A stretch of DNA of 64,000 nucleotides from Brachynemurus nebulosus (lineage: Eukaryota; Arthropoda; Insecta; Neuroptera; Myrmeleontidae), in contig JAPWDM010000072.1 in NCBI GenBank assembly GCA_035578155.1, positions 124,001-188,000 of the forward strand, in the 5' to 3' direction. The number at the start of each line of letters is the position of its first letter. Position 1 is the first letter of the stretch. Below the pieces are notes generated by a model. It had not been told where the DNA came from. It saw nothing but the letters and a program-made list of their open reading frames with translations, and ran no database searches. The position numbers and the translations under genes are program-made. Below, one piece after another: positions 10,750 through 22,300 of the stretch.

Positions 10750-11462
10750 GATTTGTCGCGACATTTGCGCTATAATCTTATATATAATAATTTTAAGTTA
10801 AGCGTGGCTTAACTAAACAACAATGTTTCGATGCAATGAGTGGTGCATTGGGAGAAACATGTCCATCTTTGAGGACCATAGAAACGTCGTTTATTCAATT
10901 CAATCGTGGCAGTTTTAACTTGGATGATAATTTGAAGCCGGGTAGACCAACAGAAGTCATTACCAATAAAAACATTGAGGTGGCACGAAAACTACTGGAG
11001 ACAGATCGACATATGATATTTCGACAGATCGAAGAAACCCTTAGCTTAAATGCATCAGCTACCAATCGAATTCTGTACAACCATCTAAAAGTACGGAAAC
11101 TTTGTTCACTCTGGGTACCACACATGATTACTTACGAGCTTAGAAAACAGCATGTGAATTGGTGTCAAAACACTCTCCTTTAATCCAGGCTTAACGCCAT
11201 GTGACTTTGCGCTTTTTCCATACGTAAAGAAGCAATTAAGGCGCAAGTTTACCTATGATGGTGAGCTTGTAAGCGCATTTGAGGGGATATGTGGTAGTGT
11301 TCCAACAGGATTCTGGAGCGACGTATTTAATAAATGGTTGGAGCGTATGAGGAAATGCATTAATGCTAGTGGATATTACTTCGAAAAAAAATTGAAAAAG
11401 TAGAACAAAACTTATGTAGTGACCTACGTACCTAAAAGTTTTTGCTGAGCGGGTAGTCAAGC
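10750..11462 (+). pseudogene. mariner-like transposase with internal deletion
   Basis: The first frame (10836-11183) encodes the mariner N-terminus: a helix-turn-helix region with FNRGSFNLDDNLKPGRPTEV, then a second DNA-binding half ending VRKLCSLWVPHMITYELRKQ and HVNWCQN. At about 11175-11185 the catalytic core, with the first two aspartates, is missing. The sequence resumes with LTPCDFALFPYVK (about 11190-11228), containing the third catalytic aspartate of the DD34D triad, and FWSDVFNKWLERMRKCI to a stop near 11403. It is therefore a deletion derivative without activity. Possible inverted ends containing TTGTCGC lie at about 10756 and 11468 but match poorly. Confidence 0.85.
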
Positions 11463-11469
11463 GACAATA

Positions 11470-12014
11470 GTTTTAGCTGTACAAACAAAAATTTTTAAGC
11501 TAAAATTTTAGGCGTCGCGTCGGTTGCTTACCGTACATTTAATGATCAAACAATAATGTTTTACTTAATTTTATATAGGGTATAATATTATACTTATCTA
11601 TAAATTTTGTTATTTCGTTATGATTCTCACTGCTCTACACATTATTTTTCTACTTAACTGTGTTTTGTATTTTGCAGCTTTTATACACATACGTTTGTAA
11701 TTGCTTTTATAAAACTGTATTTTTTCCCTTAATACTTATCAATAATTATTATATTATTATTTTTATACTTATTCGTTAAATTTTAATTAGGAGCGTTTAT
11801 GGTCTTTTAGTTTTTTATTGTTTATTTAGTTACAGTTGTATCGCCAACAAATATATTCTTCCTTTGCTATTGACCCAGATCCAAAACATTATGTATCATC
11901 TCCACTTTTAGGTATAATTTCGCATAGAATAGATAATCTTTTTACAAAACATATCACATGTCTTTCACTCAGTTGGAAACCTTAGCCATTCACTTTACAA
12001 CAATAAAAAAAAAA
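11470..12014. other. No gene seen
   Basis: AT-rich sequence without coding signal. Its right part may be the decayed upstream portion of the adjoining Penelope-like remnant. Confidence 0.35.
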
Positions 12015-12355
12015 AAACTAATCCACTAAAAAGGAGTGGAGTTTACCGGTTGGATTGTTCTCAGTGTAATGCTAAATATGTAGGACAGACGGGACGAAGT
12101 TTCGACACAAGGTATCAAGAACACATTGGTCCATAAATGCACAGTTCAAATTTTGGTTTATATATCTTAAAAACAGGTCATTTCCTTCAAATAGGTCATA
12201 AACCAAAAATTCTGCATGTTCGTCAAAAAAGTACAAAATTGATTCTTTTGGAAGCTCTTAAAAGCAATAGATTGGACAGTGACCTACAAGTAGAGGTTTT
12301 AAACGATCAAATTAACATAAATAATTCCGCGTTGTTAAAACTAAATTTCTGAATG
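12015..12355 (+). pseudogene. Penelope-like element, GIY-YIG endonuclease remnant
   Basis: The reading SGVYRLDCSQCNAKYVGQT then GRSFDTRYQEH (about 12034-12130) is the GIY-YIG endonuclease signature found at the C-terminus of Penelope-like retroelements: GVY, KYVGQT, the catalytic-site Arg of GRSF and the EH pair. After a stop and frame change at about 12135, the frame 12137-12352 continues with LYILKTGHF and the ILHV..KSTKLILLEAL motif that normally follows. The reverse transcriptase is missing, so only the 3' part of a dead copy remains. Confidence 0.8.
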
Positions 12356-13317
12356 AATATAATTTCATCAACTCTTTAGTAATTTAAACACCCCTCTTTT
12401 ATTCATAAACAGATGGGTTCGATCAGTCATAACAATAAGTAAAATAATTCTACCATTTCTGTCCCCAAAAACGGGTCTTTCAATTATTTTTCAACTTTAT
12501 CTATATACATACAGTTGTTCCAAAATAAAAATTTACAGGTTCTTCCCAGTTTACTTTCAATAATATTACACCCCTCCTATGAAAAATACCAGTTTTTCCA
12601 AAATAATCGGTGTAATCGATGACACCACAATTGACTATTAATGCACAATCAGCTAATTATTCCGTGTTTGCGTAACATTTGTACGTTAATAGAAAACAAT
12701 AGCATTCTATAAATGTTAGTGACTAAAAGTAGTGACTAACGTGGATAGCAACATATAAATGTCAATTCTTCTAAATAATTTTTTACAATCACGTGTGAGT
12801 ATTTGGAACAAATTTGCAGATCCATACCAATGCTTTTTGTTAAATTATTAGTATTATTTCTGATCATTTTTAGCAACAATACCAATAAAATTAAATTCAT
12901 AATTGGCTGGAAATCTCAGATAATGCACTAGTTATAAGCGAATCAATGATAGTTGATTAATTTAAGTACAGCCATGAAGTAACACAGATAATCGAATTCT
13001 AATATTCACCTTGGAGACGAAGGAAAAACGGTATAGATAGACAGAATGTTTTTGACGAAACATAAGTATTATCATGGTCATCAAGCGAGCCAAATGATTA
13101 TATCTGTGTTGGGCATATTTTACGAAGAAGATAAACAAGGGATACTTTTTCAAGTAAAATATAAAAGGAAAGAAGACAGCCACATCCCTTGCGGCACATT
13201 AACAAAAATATAAGTATCATATGCACTGATAATGCAAAACAATATCATGACATAAAAAAATTATTTTTAAAAAATACTCATTTGTAAACAAATAATTATT
13301 TTAAAAAAATAAAAAAT
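12356..13317. other. No gene seen
   Basis: AT-rich sequence without recognisable genes or terminal repeats; it probably includes the 3' noncoding part of the Penelope-like remnant. Confidence 0.35.
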
Positions 13318-13593
13318 AATAAAAAAGTTAATTAAAAAAATCAAAAAACCCGACTGCGTTAAAAGTAAACTAAAACGGTGGAAACAAGATGAAACAGGGA
13401 AAAAGAAGAATGAATAAAAAGTAAAGCAGTCGGAGGCATCAAACTTTTCTGTTTAACTTGATATAATAGGCATGATTCCGACTGCTTTACTTCTTATTCA
13501 TTCTTCTTTTTCTCTATTTCATCTTGTTTCCACCGTTTTATGTTACTTTTTACGCAGTCGGGTTTTTTGATTTTTTTAATTAACTTTTTTATT
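13318..13593. mobile_element. Foldback MITE
   Basis: Two arms of about 115-120 bp are reverse complements: the left begins AATAAAAAAGTTAATTAAAA and contains CCCGACTGCGT and ACGGTGGAAACAAGATGAAA; the right contains TTTCATCTTGTTTCCACCGT and ACGCAGTCGGG. About 40 bp separate the arms (about 13434-13474). GACTGC motifs recur at the inner arm ends (GCAGTCGGA / TCCGACTGC). No coding capacity. The target duplication is not clear in the A/T-rich flanks. Confidence 0.75.
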
Positions 13594-13734
13594 TAGGTCT
13601 TTTTAGCGTTGTTTAATTATTTAGAAGAAAAAATATATAGGTTCGCACAAGAGATTACAGCAGCTGGCAGCCTAAATTATCACGAATTTAATATTAAACA
13701 TTTTTTTTATACTAGCTCTAATTCAATAACTTTT

Positions 13735-14640
13735 GTCTACGACTTCGTCCGCGTAGAGTCACTGAAAGTTGTTTAAATGATTTCGTTCACTTACTATGTC
13801 GTCATCGACTCCACACGGATGAATTCATCGACAAAAACTAGTTTCCACATAAATTTTCAACCCTTGTTCTACAGCTTTAGAGTATAAAATTTTAAAAATC
13901 TGCACTTGGTACTCGTTTATGTTACTAAAATTCCCCTGTGCAGAATTTCACGTTTCTAGACTCAATGGTTTTTTATATAAATTTTCATGCCTATTTTATA
14001 TCCTCACGGAATAAAATTTTAAAAATGCCTTTGTAGAGCTCACCTACACTACATAAGGAAATCCTGTACAAAATTTCACGTTCCTCAGCCCAAAATTTTG
14101 ACCGCCTATTTTACTCCCTTAGGGGATGAATTTCCAAAACCCCCTCGTGGTGGTCACCTACATTATATAAAGAGCCCCTTTGTCGAATTTCATGTTTCTA
14201 GGCTCAACGGTTTTCTATATAAATTTTCATTCCCTATTTTAACTCCTTAGGAAACAAAATTCTAGAAATCCACTCTTGGTGCTTGCTTGCGTTACTAAAG
14301 GAACCTTTGTACAAGATTTTACGTTTCTAAAGCCAGTGGTTTCCTATATAAATTTTCATCCCCTATTTTACACCCTTAATGGACAATTTTGAAAAAATAC
14401 AAAAATTCTCCCTCTTAATACTCATCTACATTACTAAAGGACCACGATGGCCCTGTGCAAAATTTTACCTTTCATAAATTTTCATCCCCTACTTTATATC
14501 CTTAGGGGATGAATTTTCAAACATCTTTTCTTAGGGCTCTCCTACGTTACATAAAGAACCGCCTGCAAAATTTCACGTTTCTAGACCCAATGGTTTACTA
14601 TATAAATTTTTCATCCCCTATTTAGGGGATGAATTTTGAA
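13735..14640 (+). repeat. Degenerate tandem repeat, six to seven units of ~115-135 bp
   Basis: Each unit reads roughly TGCTCACCTACRTTACATAA, then an AAATTTCACGTTTCTAGRCY block, then TATAAATTTTCATCCCCTAT and TTAGGGGATGAATTTTCAAA. Units start near 13905, 14025, 14145, 14270, 14405 and 14525. They are preceded by GACTTCGTCCGCG (about 13740), a start sequence seen in insect interspersed repeats, and followed by a tail TCCGTTGAGCCGTTTAAGCT (about 14706) and CAGACAT. This looks like a dispersed noncoding repeat family amplified internally. Confidence 0.6.
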
Positions 14641-14869
14641 ATTTCATGTAGCCTATAGCACTCCCGAGATTAAGACGAATCCAGCGATACCTTCTTTAAC
14701 AAAATCCGTTGAGCCGTTTAAGCTGCAGGCTGCGCCACAGAAACAGACATAATTAGAGAATACATATATACTTTCGAAACACATTACCCTCCTTCTGATG
14801 CAGTCGGGTAAAAAATAACTATAAAATGTTGTAAATTATACATGAATACATGTCATTACATTTTTACAG

Positions 14870-14971
14870 ACAAAATTATTTGGAAAACAATCGAAAAGTT
14901 CCATGAAAAAAGCGACAGACGTGATATACAACGTGGTCCAGAATTATGTATCGTAATTGCTAGAGCTGATA
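14870..14971 (+). other. Possible isolated exon (34 codons)
   Basis: An open stretch is bounded by TTTTTACAG (acceptor, ends 14869) and GTAAGT (donor, starts 14972). It is 102 bp, phase-symmetric, and would encode DKIIWKTIEKFHEKSDRRDI followed by QRGPELCIVIARADS. Composition is protein-like with mixed charges and no stops. I do not recognise it. It lies 84 bp left of the first BEL/Pao LTR and may be a host exon or part of an old element. Confidence 0.3.
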
Positions 14972-15055
14972 GTAAGTTCAAAAATAATGGTATCTTTTTA
15001 TGTACACTTTTCTCCAAAACTCAAAAATAATGGAGATAAAATGCAGTACAGAGGG

Positions 15056-15895
15056 TGTTGACGCGACTAGGTTTTTTGTGACAATTTGGTAAAACTAAAA
15101 TCCTATTAAATTTTGTTGTAAACTAAATCAAAAAAAAAAAGATAGCGGACTGTAAAAAAGAATGAATACAAATTGAAACTGTACTCACCGATTATTCCTC
15201 TTCCATTTTCTTAATTGTAGATAATTATCGGGTCAAGGAAAATATTTGGAAGGTAAGGAGTTATAGGTGGTGACCCTTATTGAATTTTATTTTATTCGTT
15301 CAGGTGAGTTCCGTGTAATTTTGTACTGATGCTAAATTTCACTATGATTTTGAAGGTAGTTAAACTAATTGCAAAAAAATGAACTAACGCGAAATTTCTA
15401 ATGCGAAACAACACTAATTAACACTAATTTTAATTGTGAGTTTCTTTGTTGCGAAAAAAACTACTCTAATTGTAAGTAACTTTGTACAAACGAAAGACTA
15501 ATTGCGAACTAGTTGCATCGATCGATTCTATTTAACTAACTATAGAACGCGAGCAAAAGTTTTCGAATTTAAACCCGAAAAAGGTTCGACAAACAAAAAA
15601 AAACTATTTAACCATTACGTAATGATTAAAAATAACAAAAAAAAAAATAACTTAAATTGGCGTTATAGAGAAGTGCCCGGCGAAGCCGGGACACCAGTCA
15701 AACGCGTGTCGAGGGATGGTTAGCCAATCGACAACTAAAACACCACACCACTAATCGTTCTATTTTTCAAAATAAACAAAAATTCAAATAGCTCAGACAA
15801 ATAAATAAACGGTTTACTATTTAAACAACACCATCTATTGAAATTGAAATATATTATTTTATGCATATGCAGTCAACACATAGATGGCGCAGACA
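15056..15895 (-). repeat. 3' LTR of BEL/Pao copy 1
   Basis: 840 bp, plus-strand sequence TGTTGACGCGACTAGG ... GATGGCGCAGACA, nearly identical to 33667-34505 and close to 47640-48472 and 55709-56542. It contains a perfect GC-rich hairpin CCCGGCGAAGCCGGG (about 15676-15690), prominent in otherwise AT-rich sequence and shared by all four LTRs. Confidence 0.95.
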
Positions 15896-15908
15896 TTCCC
15901 CGCCCCCT
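15896..15908 (-). promoter_or_regulatory. Polypurine tract of BEL/Pao copy 1
   Basis: Directly inside the 3' LTR the minus strand reads AGGGGGCGGGGAA, the purine run expected as the plus-strand DNA primer. The same tract is at 48473-48485 in copy 2. Confidence 0.75.
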
Positions 15909-16128
15909 GAAGAATTATCTTCAGCAAAAGTGAGGAAACTAATATGGAAAATGAGAAATTCTAAAACTAACTATAAAATTTTGTATGTACGCAAAAACAG
16001 TATAAACACTTATTTAAAGAAAACCATACTACTAATTTGATTGAAAATTACTAGAGACAAAACAAAACAAAATAACCAAATTCAATAATATTGCTACTAA
16101 AACTAAATGAAAATATTTGCGATTTAAA

Positions 16129-17617
16129 TTATTGAACAGGTAAAGGACACAATTTTACTAGCGGACGTGTATATGTTCCATTTTTTGTACGAACTGATGC
16201 TACTCTAATTTGTCCATCCTTTCCAGGAAAGACTTCCTCTATAATTCCTAATGGCCAATGCAAGGGTGGTGTGTTCTCCATCATTATTATTACTATTGTT
16301 CCTATCTCTATTTTTCTATCAGGCGAATGCCATTTTTGTCGTGATTGTAGCTCGCTCAAATATTCATTATGCCACCTTTTCCAGAAAGATTGTACTAATT
16401 TATCTAATAATTCTTTACGTTTGAGTAAGTTAATGTTTTCCTTATCCAACTGTCGTGCGGGTAATGCTTCGAGTGGGGTCAAGTTCAAAAAATGCATTGG
16501 TGTTAAAGGTAACGGATCATTGGCGTCACTACTCATAACACATAGAGGGCGTGAATTCAATAAAGTTTCCACCTGAATGATTACTGTATTGAATTCTTCA
16601 TATGATAAAATTTGATCACCAATAACTTTTCTAAGGTGTGTTTTTAAAGGACGAATATTTCCCTCCCACAGTCCCCCAAAATGGGGAGCTGAAGGTGGAT
16701 TGAAGCGCCATTCAATTTTATTCCGACTCAGTTCACCTATCAATGCTGTATGGTATGAATCGGAATTGATGAAACTATAGAGTGCATTTAATTCGTTACT
16801 AGCTCCTATCAGGTTCGTTCCCCTGTCGCTATACATGTATGCAACCGGACCTCTACGACATAAAAATCTTTTGAACGCTGACATAAACATATCGGTCGAT
16901 AAGTCAGATACCAATTCAACATGAATCACCTTAGTTGTTAAACAAACAAAAAGACATAAATATGCCTTCTGTGACTTAACGCCTCTTTTGCGAGTTAAAG
17001 TTATTGAAAATCCCCCGGCATAATCTACGCCAGTGTGAAGAAAGGCTTTCGCTTCTGTTACTCGAGGTTTGGGTAAATCCGCCATTGGAGGTTGAATACA
17101 ACGGGGATTAAATTTAAAACAAAAATTACAATTTCTAACACGTTGGCGAATCACATTACGAGCGGATAAAATCCAAAATTTTTGTCTAATGAGCGATAAC
17201 AATAAGTAAGGACCGGTATGTAAATGGGTTTTATGCCAAAAATCTACTAATAAATTCACAAAATGATCTTTTTTTGGAAGTAAGTACGGATGTTGGTGAT
17301 CGAAACCGATAGAAGCATTACTAAGTCTACCACCCACTCGAATACAACCATTGTGTAAAAACAGCGACAAATGTTTTAATGATGGAGAGCTCAATTCACC
17401 CTTACGTAATTTCTTAAATTCTTCTGCAAAATGATGTTGTTGAACTAATTTTACTAAAACGATTTCTGCCTTTTCCAAATCTTCAGCGGAAATTGTACTA
17501 CGATTGACTAATAGTTTCAAAAATCTTAAAATGTAAACCATACAATTGCGTAATTTAGAAAATGATGAGAATCTAGATATCAAAGCGTACAAAGGGTTAA
17601 CTCTAGTTATGGTTGTT
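16129..17617 (-). pseudogene. BEL/Pao polyprotein, C-terminal part (integrase), severed
   Basis: This is the 3' part of the Pol gene of copy 1: integrase zinc-binding region (HKTHLHTG ... CNFC), the integrase core with VDYAGG, YSDRGTN and HFGGLWEG, and a C-terminal DUF5641-type domain to the stop at 16129. It is almost identical to residues from about 1250 onward of the intact copy at 48706-53940. It lacks its own promoter because the Polinton-like element (17618-29305) separates it from the N-terminal half. The break falls between codons for SFATT and ITRVNPLY of the intact copy. Confidence 0.93.
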
Positions 17618-18622
17618 AGTAGATAGGCTAGGAGAGAACGGGAGCACCGTAGAACCTCAATTATCCGGACTACTTTTTTGACCGTGTTAACAACCGTGTA
17701 GTTTGGGGTCCTACTGTACCTAGTGTATGAATTGACCTTTCACCTGGCACGTACATGTATTTAAAAATTGTTGTTGACATTTGACCCCAACACTCGCTCA
17801 TACTGTTGGCCTTGAAACTCCAAAGACATGAGTCATTACTTCAACAACCACACAAGTAGTTAACCCATTGTGCGTCATCACAATTTGTTCATAACGATTT
17901 AGTTTTGTGTTAACCCATTACCCGCCATAGTTTTTGAATCCAAACCTAACGCATGCGCAGACTGAATTTAAGTACACGACGCATGCGCAGACTGAATTTT
18001 AGGTTACAATTTGATAGATGGGGCACACTATCGCGTCTAAAATGTGGGGAATACCCTAACTCGGGAGTGGCCCCAAATTTTTGACACCGTACTGTACTTA
18101 AATTTTTGGTACACTACCGTGTCAAAAGTGTGGACCCCTCTGGTCAAAAAGGTATCCGATCACTTTTTGAAACGTACTGTACGTGCAAACCTTGGCCCCA
18201 ACACGCGCTTGCCTTAAGTACGTCATCTTAAACGAACTATCACGTCAAAAAATGTGGGGAATACCCTAACTCGGGGGTGGCCCCAAATTTTTGACGCCGT
18301 ACTGTACTTAAATTTTTGGTACACTGCCGTGTCAAAAGTGCGGGCCCCCCTGATCAAAAAGGTATCCGATCACTTTTTGAAGCGTACTGTACGTGCAAAC
18401 CTTGACCCCAACACGCGCTTGCCTTAATTGCGTCATTTTAAACGAAAGGTACATTACCAAGTCAAAAATGTGGGGAATACCCTAACCCAAGGGGTGGCCG
18501 CTAAATTTTGTGGGGGGCACTCTACCAAGCGCTAGCCGCAATCATGACTTCAGACTCCAGATTCCAGACTCCAAATTTCTGACCGCTACTGTACTGCCGG
18601 AAATTTGGGTGTCAATTGTACC
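17618..18622 (+). repeat. Left terminal inverted repeat of the Polinton-like element
   Basis: About 1005 bp, reverse-complementary to 28315-29305 with few differences. Its inner half contains a repeated unit of about 210 bp beginning AATGTGGGGAATACCCTAAC at 18041, 18251 and (partial) 18467. A direct repeat with CGCATGCGCAGACTGAAT occurs near 17952 and 17980. An AP-1-type TGAGTCA lies at 17829-17835. There is no coding capacity. Confidence 0.93.
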
Positions 18623-19232
18623 TGAGGTTTTTTTTGTATATGAGTCAGCACTTTATAAGATGTTTATTTAATAAAAACTCGTGACTTTATATGGTTTGAG
18701 TTTGTTTATTTAAGATGTTTTTAGCTGACTTAGGATGATGTAATTTCATGATATGTTTGCATCATAGCCAGAGGGCAATTTTATTTAAAAGCAAGTCACA
18801 ACTTGTCAGTTCCAGGAATTTGTTTACATTAATGTCATCGTAAATCATTAATTTTATTATGTTTATTTAAGATTTTGCTGACTCATACTCAGATATTTTT
18901 TTAATTTGTTTATTTATATAAGTTTTAGTTTAAAAAATGTTTATTTAAGATTTTGACAACACAGCAATTTCTTTGTTTGATTTCAAATACGAAATAGTTT
19001 TCTCGGAATTTTTAATTTATGGCCTAATAATAATCGGGGGTTTTTTCAATTTGTTTATATAAGTTTTAATTTTTGTTTATTTAAAATTAGTCAGCAATTC
19101 TTTTATTAGGTTTCAAATGCGAAATAAATTTCTCGGAATTTGACATTTGACCTTCGGTTATTTGCGTTGTAAAAATTCTGAGTCAGCATTTTTTGTGATT
19201 CCCCTCCAGAATTTTTCGAGCAGTCAAATTCG
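18623..19232 (+). promoter_or_regulatory. Left upstream region of the Polinton-like element
   Basis: Noncoding segment between the inverted repeat and the polymerase promoter. It has about seven degenerate copies of TTTGTTTATTTAAGATTTT and three TGAGTCA/TGACTCA sites at 18641-18647, 18879-18885 and 19179-19185, each next to GC so that they read TGAGTCAGC, resembling AP-1/Maf half-sites. Regulatory function is inferred from sequence only. Confidence 0.45.
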
Positions 19233-19268
19233 TATAAATTGAGGTCTGCGTGCCCCCTCAAATCACTT
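19233..19268 (+). promoter_or_regulatory. Core promoter of the polymerase gene
   Basis: TATAAA at 19233-19238 is followed by TCACTT with A at 19265, a 32-bp TATA-to-initiator spacing. The first ATG of the gene is 84 bp downstream at 19349. The same arrangement recurs at three other promoters of this element. Confidence 0.6.
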
Positions 19269-19348
19269 CTTCAGCAAACTTCAAGCAGTTAATATTGTTA
19301 TTGTTGCAAGAATTTGTATCGAGATTTTTTTAAAATTAAAATACAACA

Positions 19349-22300
19349 ATGGCTTCATTAAACGACGTGGCAACTAGAATGGTGGAAAATGTACGAAACG
19401 CGCTATCATTACTGGAAATGGATACCCGGGATGCAGATGAATTGGAAAAATGGATGAAACACACAAATACCAACATACGACTAATCAACAAGGCTATACG
19501 TGGAGCGGAAAACTTGGGACAACGCAAACATTTTGAATCATGTGCGGGAAAAATGAAAGGATTTCGAATCAGAATGAAGGCGCTACGAAAACATGGTAAG
19601 TTTTTTCAAATATAAATTTATTTTTTAATGATTTTTTTATAATTTTGATATATCAACATGGTAAGTTTTTAAATATAATTTTTTTTTTTAATGATTTTTT
19701 ATAAATTTGATAAATAATTTTTTTATGTTGATTGTTTCAGGTGCCGGCATGAATCGAAATCAACGTAAAAGATCTGATAGAATTCAATGGGCTGACGTGG
19801 AATCCGCATTTGCAAGTCGAATACGAACGGGAGTGGTTACTAACATAACACACATAGAACCAAAGGACTTTTTAGACGACGCTACATCGATGTTCACTCG
19901 GCGAATACAAAATATATTAAAAAAATACTTAACGATAAAAGTTAACACAACGTTTTGCGGGTTATTTGTGAAAACTGATGGTGACGAGGACAAATACGAC
20001 ATGAAACATTTCAATACACCAAATATCATAATAGATCGTGGAACAAACTTAAAACAGTGCTACATGGAACATGTACGGGAACCAATTTTGAGAAAATTGA
20101 GCGAGTTTACCGAGTCGGGAAGCGGATGGGCTTTATCAAGCATAATCAACCTAGCCGTGAACGTGAACAAATACACACCTTTCCGTGGATCAAGCTACAT
20201 CGAATTGCCACAGGAAATAAAACGAAAACAAGCATGTATCAACATTGAAAACTTCAACGATGACGCCTGTTTCGCGTGGGCAATGGTATCGGCACTTTAT
20301 CCAGCAAAGCGAGGGTGTGTTAACAGAACATCAGCGTACCCACACTACTCAACGGTGCTAAATTTAGACGGGATACAGTTCCCAATGACGATCCAACAAC
20401 TGAGCAAATTCGAGAAACAGAACCCAACAATATCAGTCAACGTGTTTATGTTAAAGAAACAAAATGGACATTTCGAAACCGTACCTGCTGCGCTAACGAG
20501 AGAGAAGAAACAAAACCACATAAACCTTTTAATGATCCAGAACGAGTATTACGAGGATGAAGACAACGAACAGGACAACGATCAAGATTTACGCTACCAT
20601 TTCTGCTGGATTAAGGACTTATCGCGACTCGTGTCAAGACAACTATCAAATCGTAATGGAAAAAAATACATCTGCGATCGATGCCTGAATTACTTTCGTA
20701 CAGAAGATAAACTGATAAAACATACAGAAGACTGCGTGAACATGAACAACTGTCGGGTGATAATGCCAGAAGGGAAAAGCAAATACATATCGTTCAAGAA
20801 CTACAGCAACAAGAAACGTGTTCCATTTATAATTTACGCCGACGTGGAATCATTCCTACAACCTGTAACGGATAACGAAAATCAGAAAAACACGACAACG
20901 TATCAACAACATCGGGCATACAGTATCGGTTACTACTTTCACTGCTCCTACAACAACCAACTAAGCTACTATCGATCATACCGCGGACCAAATTGCGAAA
21001 AATGGTTCGCGGAAGAACTGGCAACGTTACGTGAAAATATCTTGGAACCCATATATGACAACATAATACCAATGAACGAGTTAACACCAGAGGAACAACA
21101 GCAACTTAAACAACGAAGTACCGGGTGCCACATCTGCGAGAAACCATTCAAACCTGAGGATATTGTGGTTCGTGATCATAACCACTTCACGGGCGAATAC
21201 AATGGACCTGCGCACAAGGGATGCAACTTGAATTATAAGGATTTTCATATGATTCCTGTTGTATTCCACAACTTGAGTGGTTATGATGCACATTTCGTAA
21301 TAAAGGATATAGCAACAGCATTCGAGGGACGTGTCGACTTACTACCAATCAACAAGGAACGATATATTGCATTCACTAAACATGTTACGGGCAGCGAAAT
21401 TACATTTAGATTCATCGACTCTTTCCGATTTATGGCATCAAGTTTGGATAAATTATCTTCATATCTCAACGAGTTCAACATAGTTAAATCACAATTTCCG
21501 GATACCGACTACAAATTACTTACGCGCAAAGGTGTTTTTCCGTACGACTACATATCAGGCTGGGATAAATTGGAAGAAACATGTTTACCATCACGGGAGA
21601 AATTCTACAATCGACTCAACGACAACGATATCACCATGGATGACTATACACACGCACAACAAGTTTGGAACACGTTCAACATACAGACGCTTGGAGAATA
21701 CTCGGATTTATATATGAAAACGGACATACTACTACTCGCGGATGTTTTCGAGAATTTTCGGGATACATGCATGCGCACACACGGATTAGATCCAGCTCAT
21801 TACTACACGACGCCGGGACTTACGTGGGATGCAGCCTTAAAATATACAAAAGTAGAGTTAGAACTGATATCTGATGTGGATCAATTATTATTCATTGAAC
21901 GTGGTATTCGAGGTGGATTGAGCCAGTGTAGTAACCGATACGCGACAGCAAACAATAAATATATGAACACCTACGATCCGGACGAGGAATCAAAATACCT
22001 GATGTACTATGACGTGAACAACTTATATGGATGGGCAATGTCACAATACTTACCAACGGGAAATTTCAAATGGATGGATAATACCGAGATAGATGTTCGA
22101 GAAATAAGCGACGAGTCACCTACAGGATACATACTTGAAGTGGATTTGGAATACCCGAGAGAGCTGCACGATAAACACAACGATTTACCATTATGTCCAG
22201 AGAGAATGTGTGCACCCGATACTAAACAGGAAATGTTACTGGCAACGCTATACAACAAACAGAAATACGTGATACACTATCGGAACCTGAAACAATGTCT

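Noticed and set aside
16271..16576. Plus-strand 101-codon frame, repeated exactly at 48848-49153
   Set aside because: It is antisense to the BEL integrase region in both copies; identity between copies reflects recent duplication of the element, not selection on this frame.
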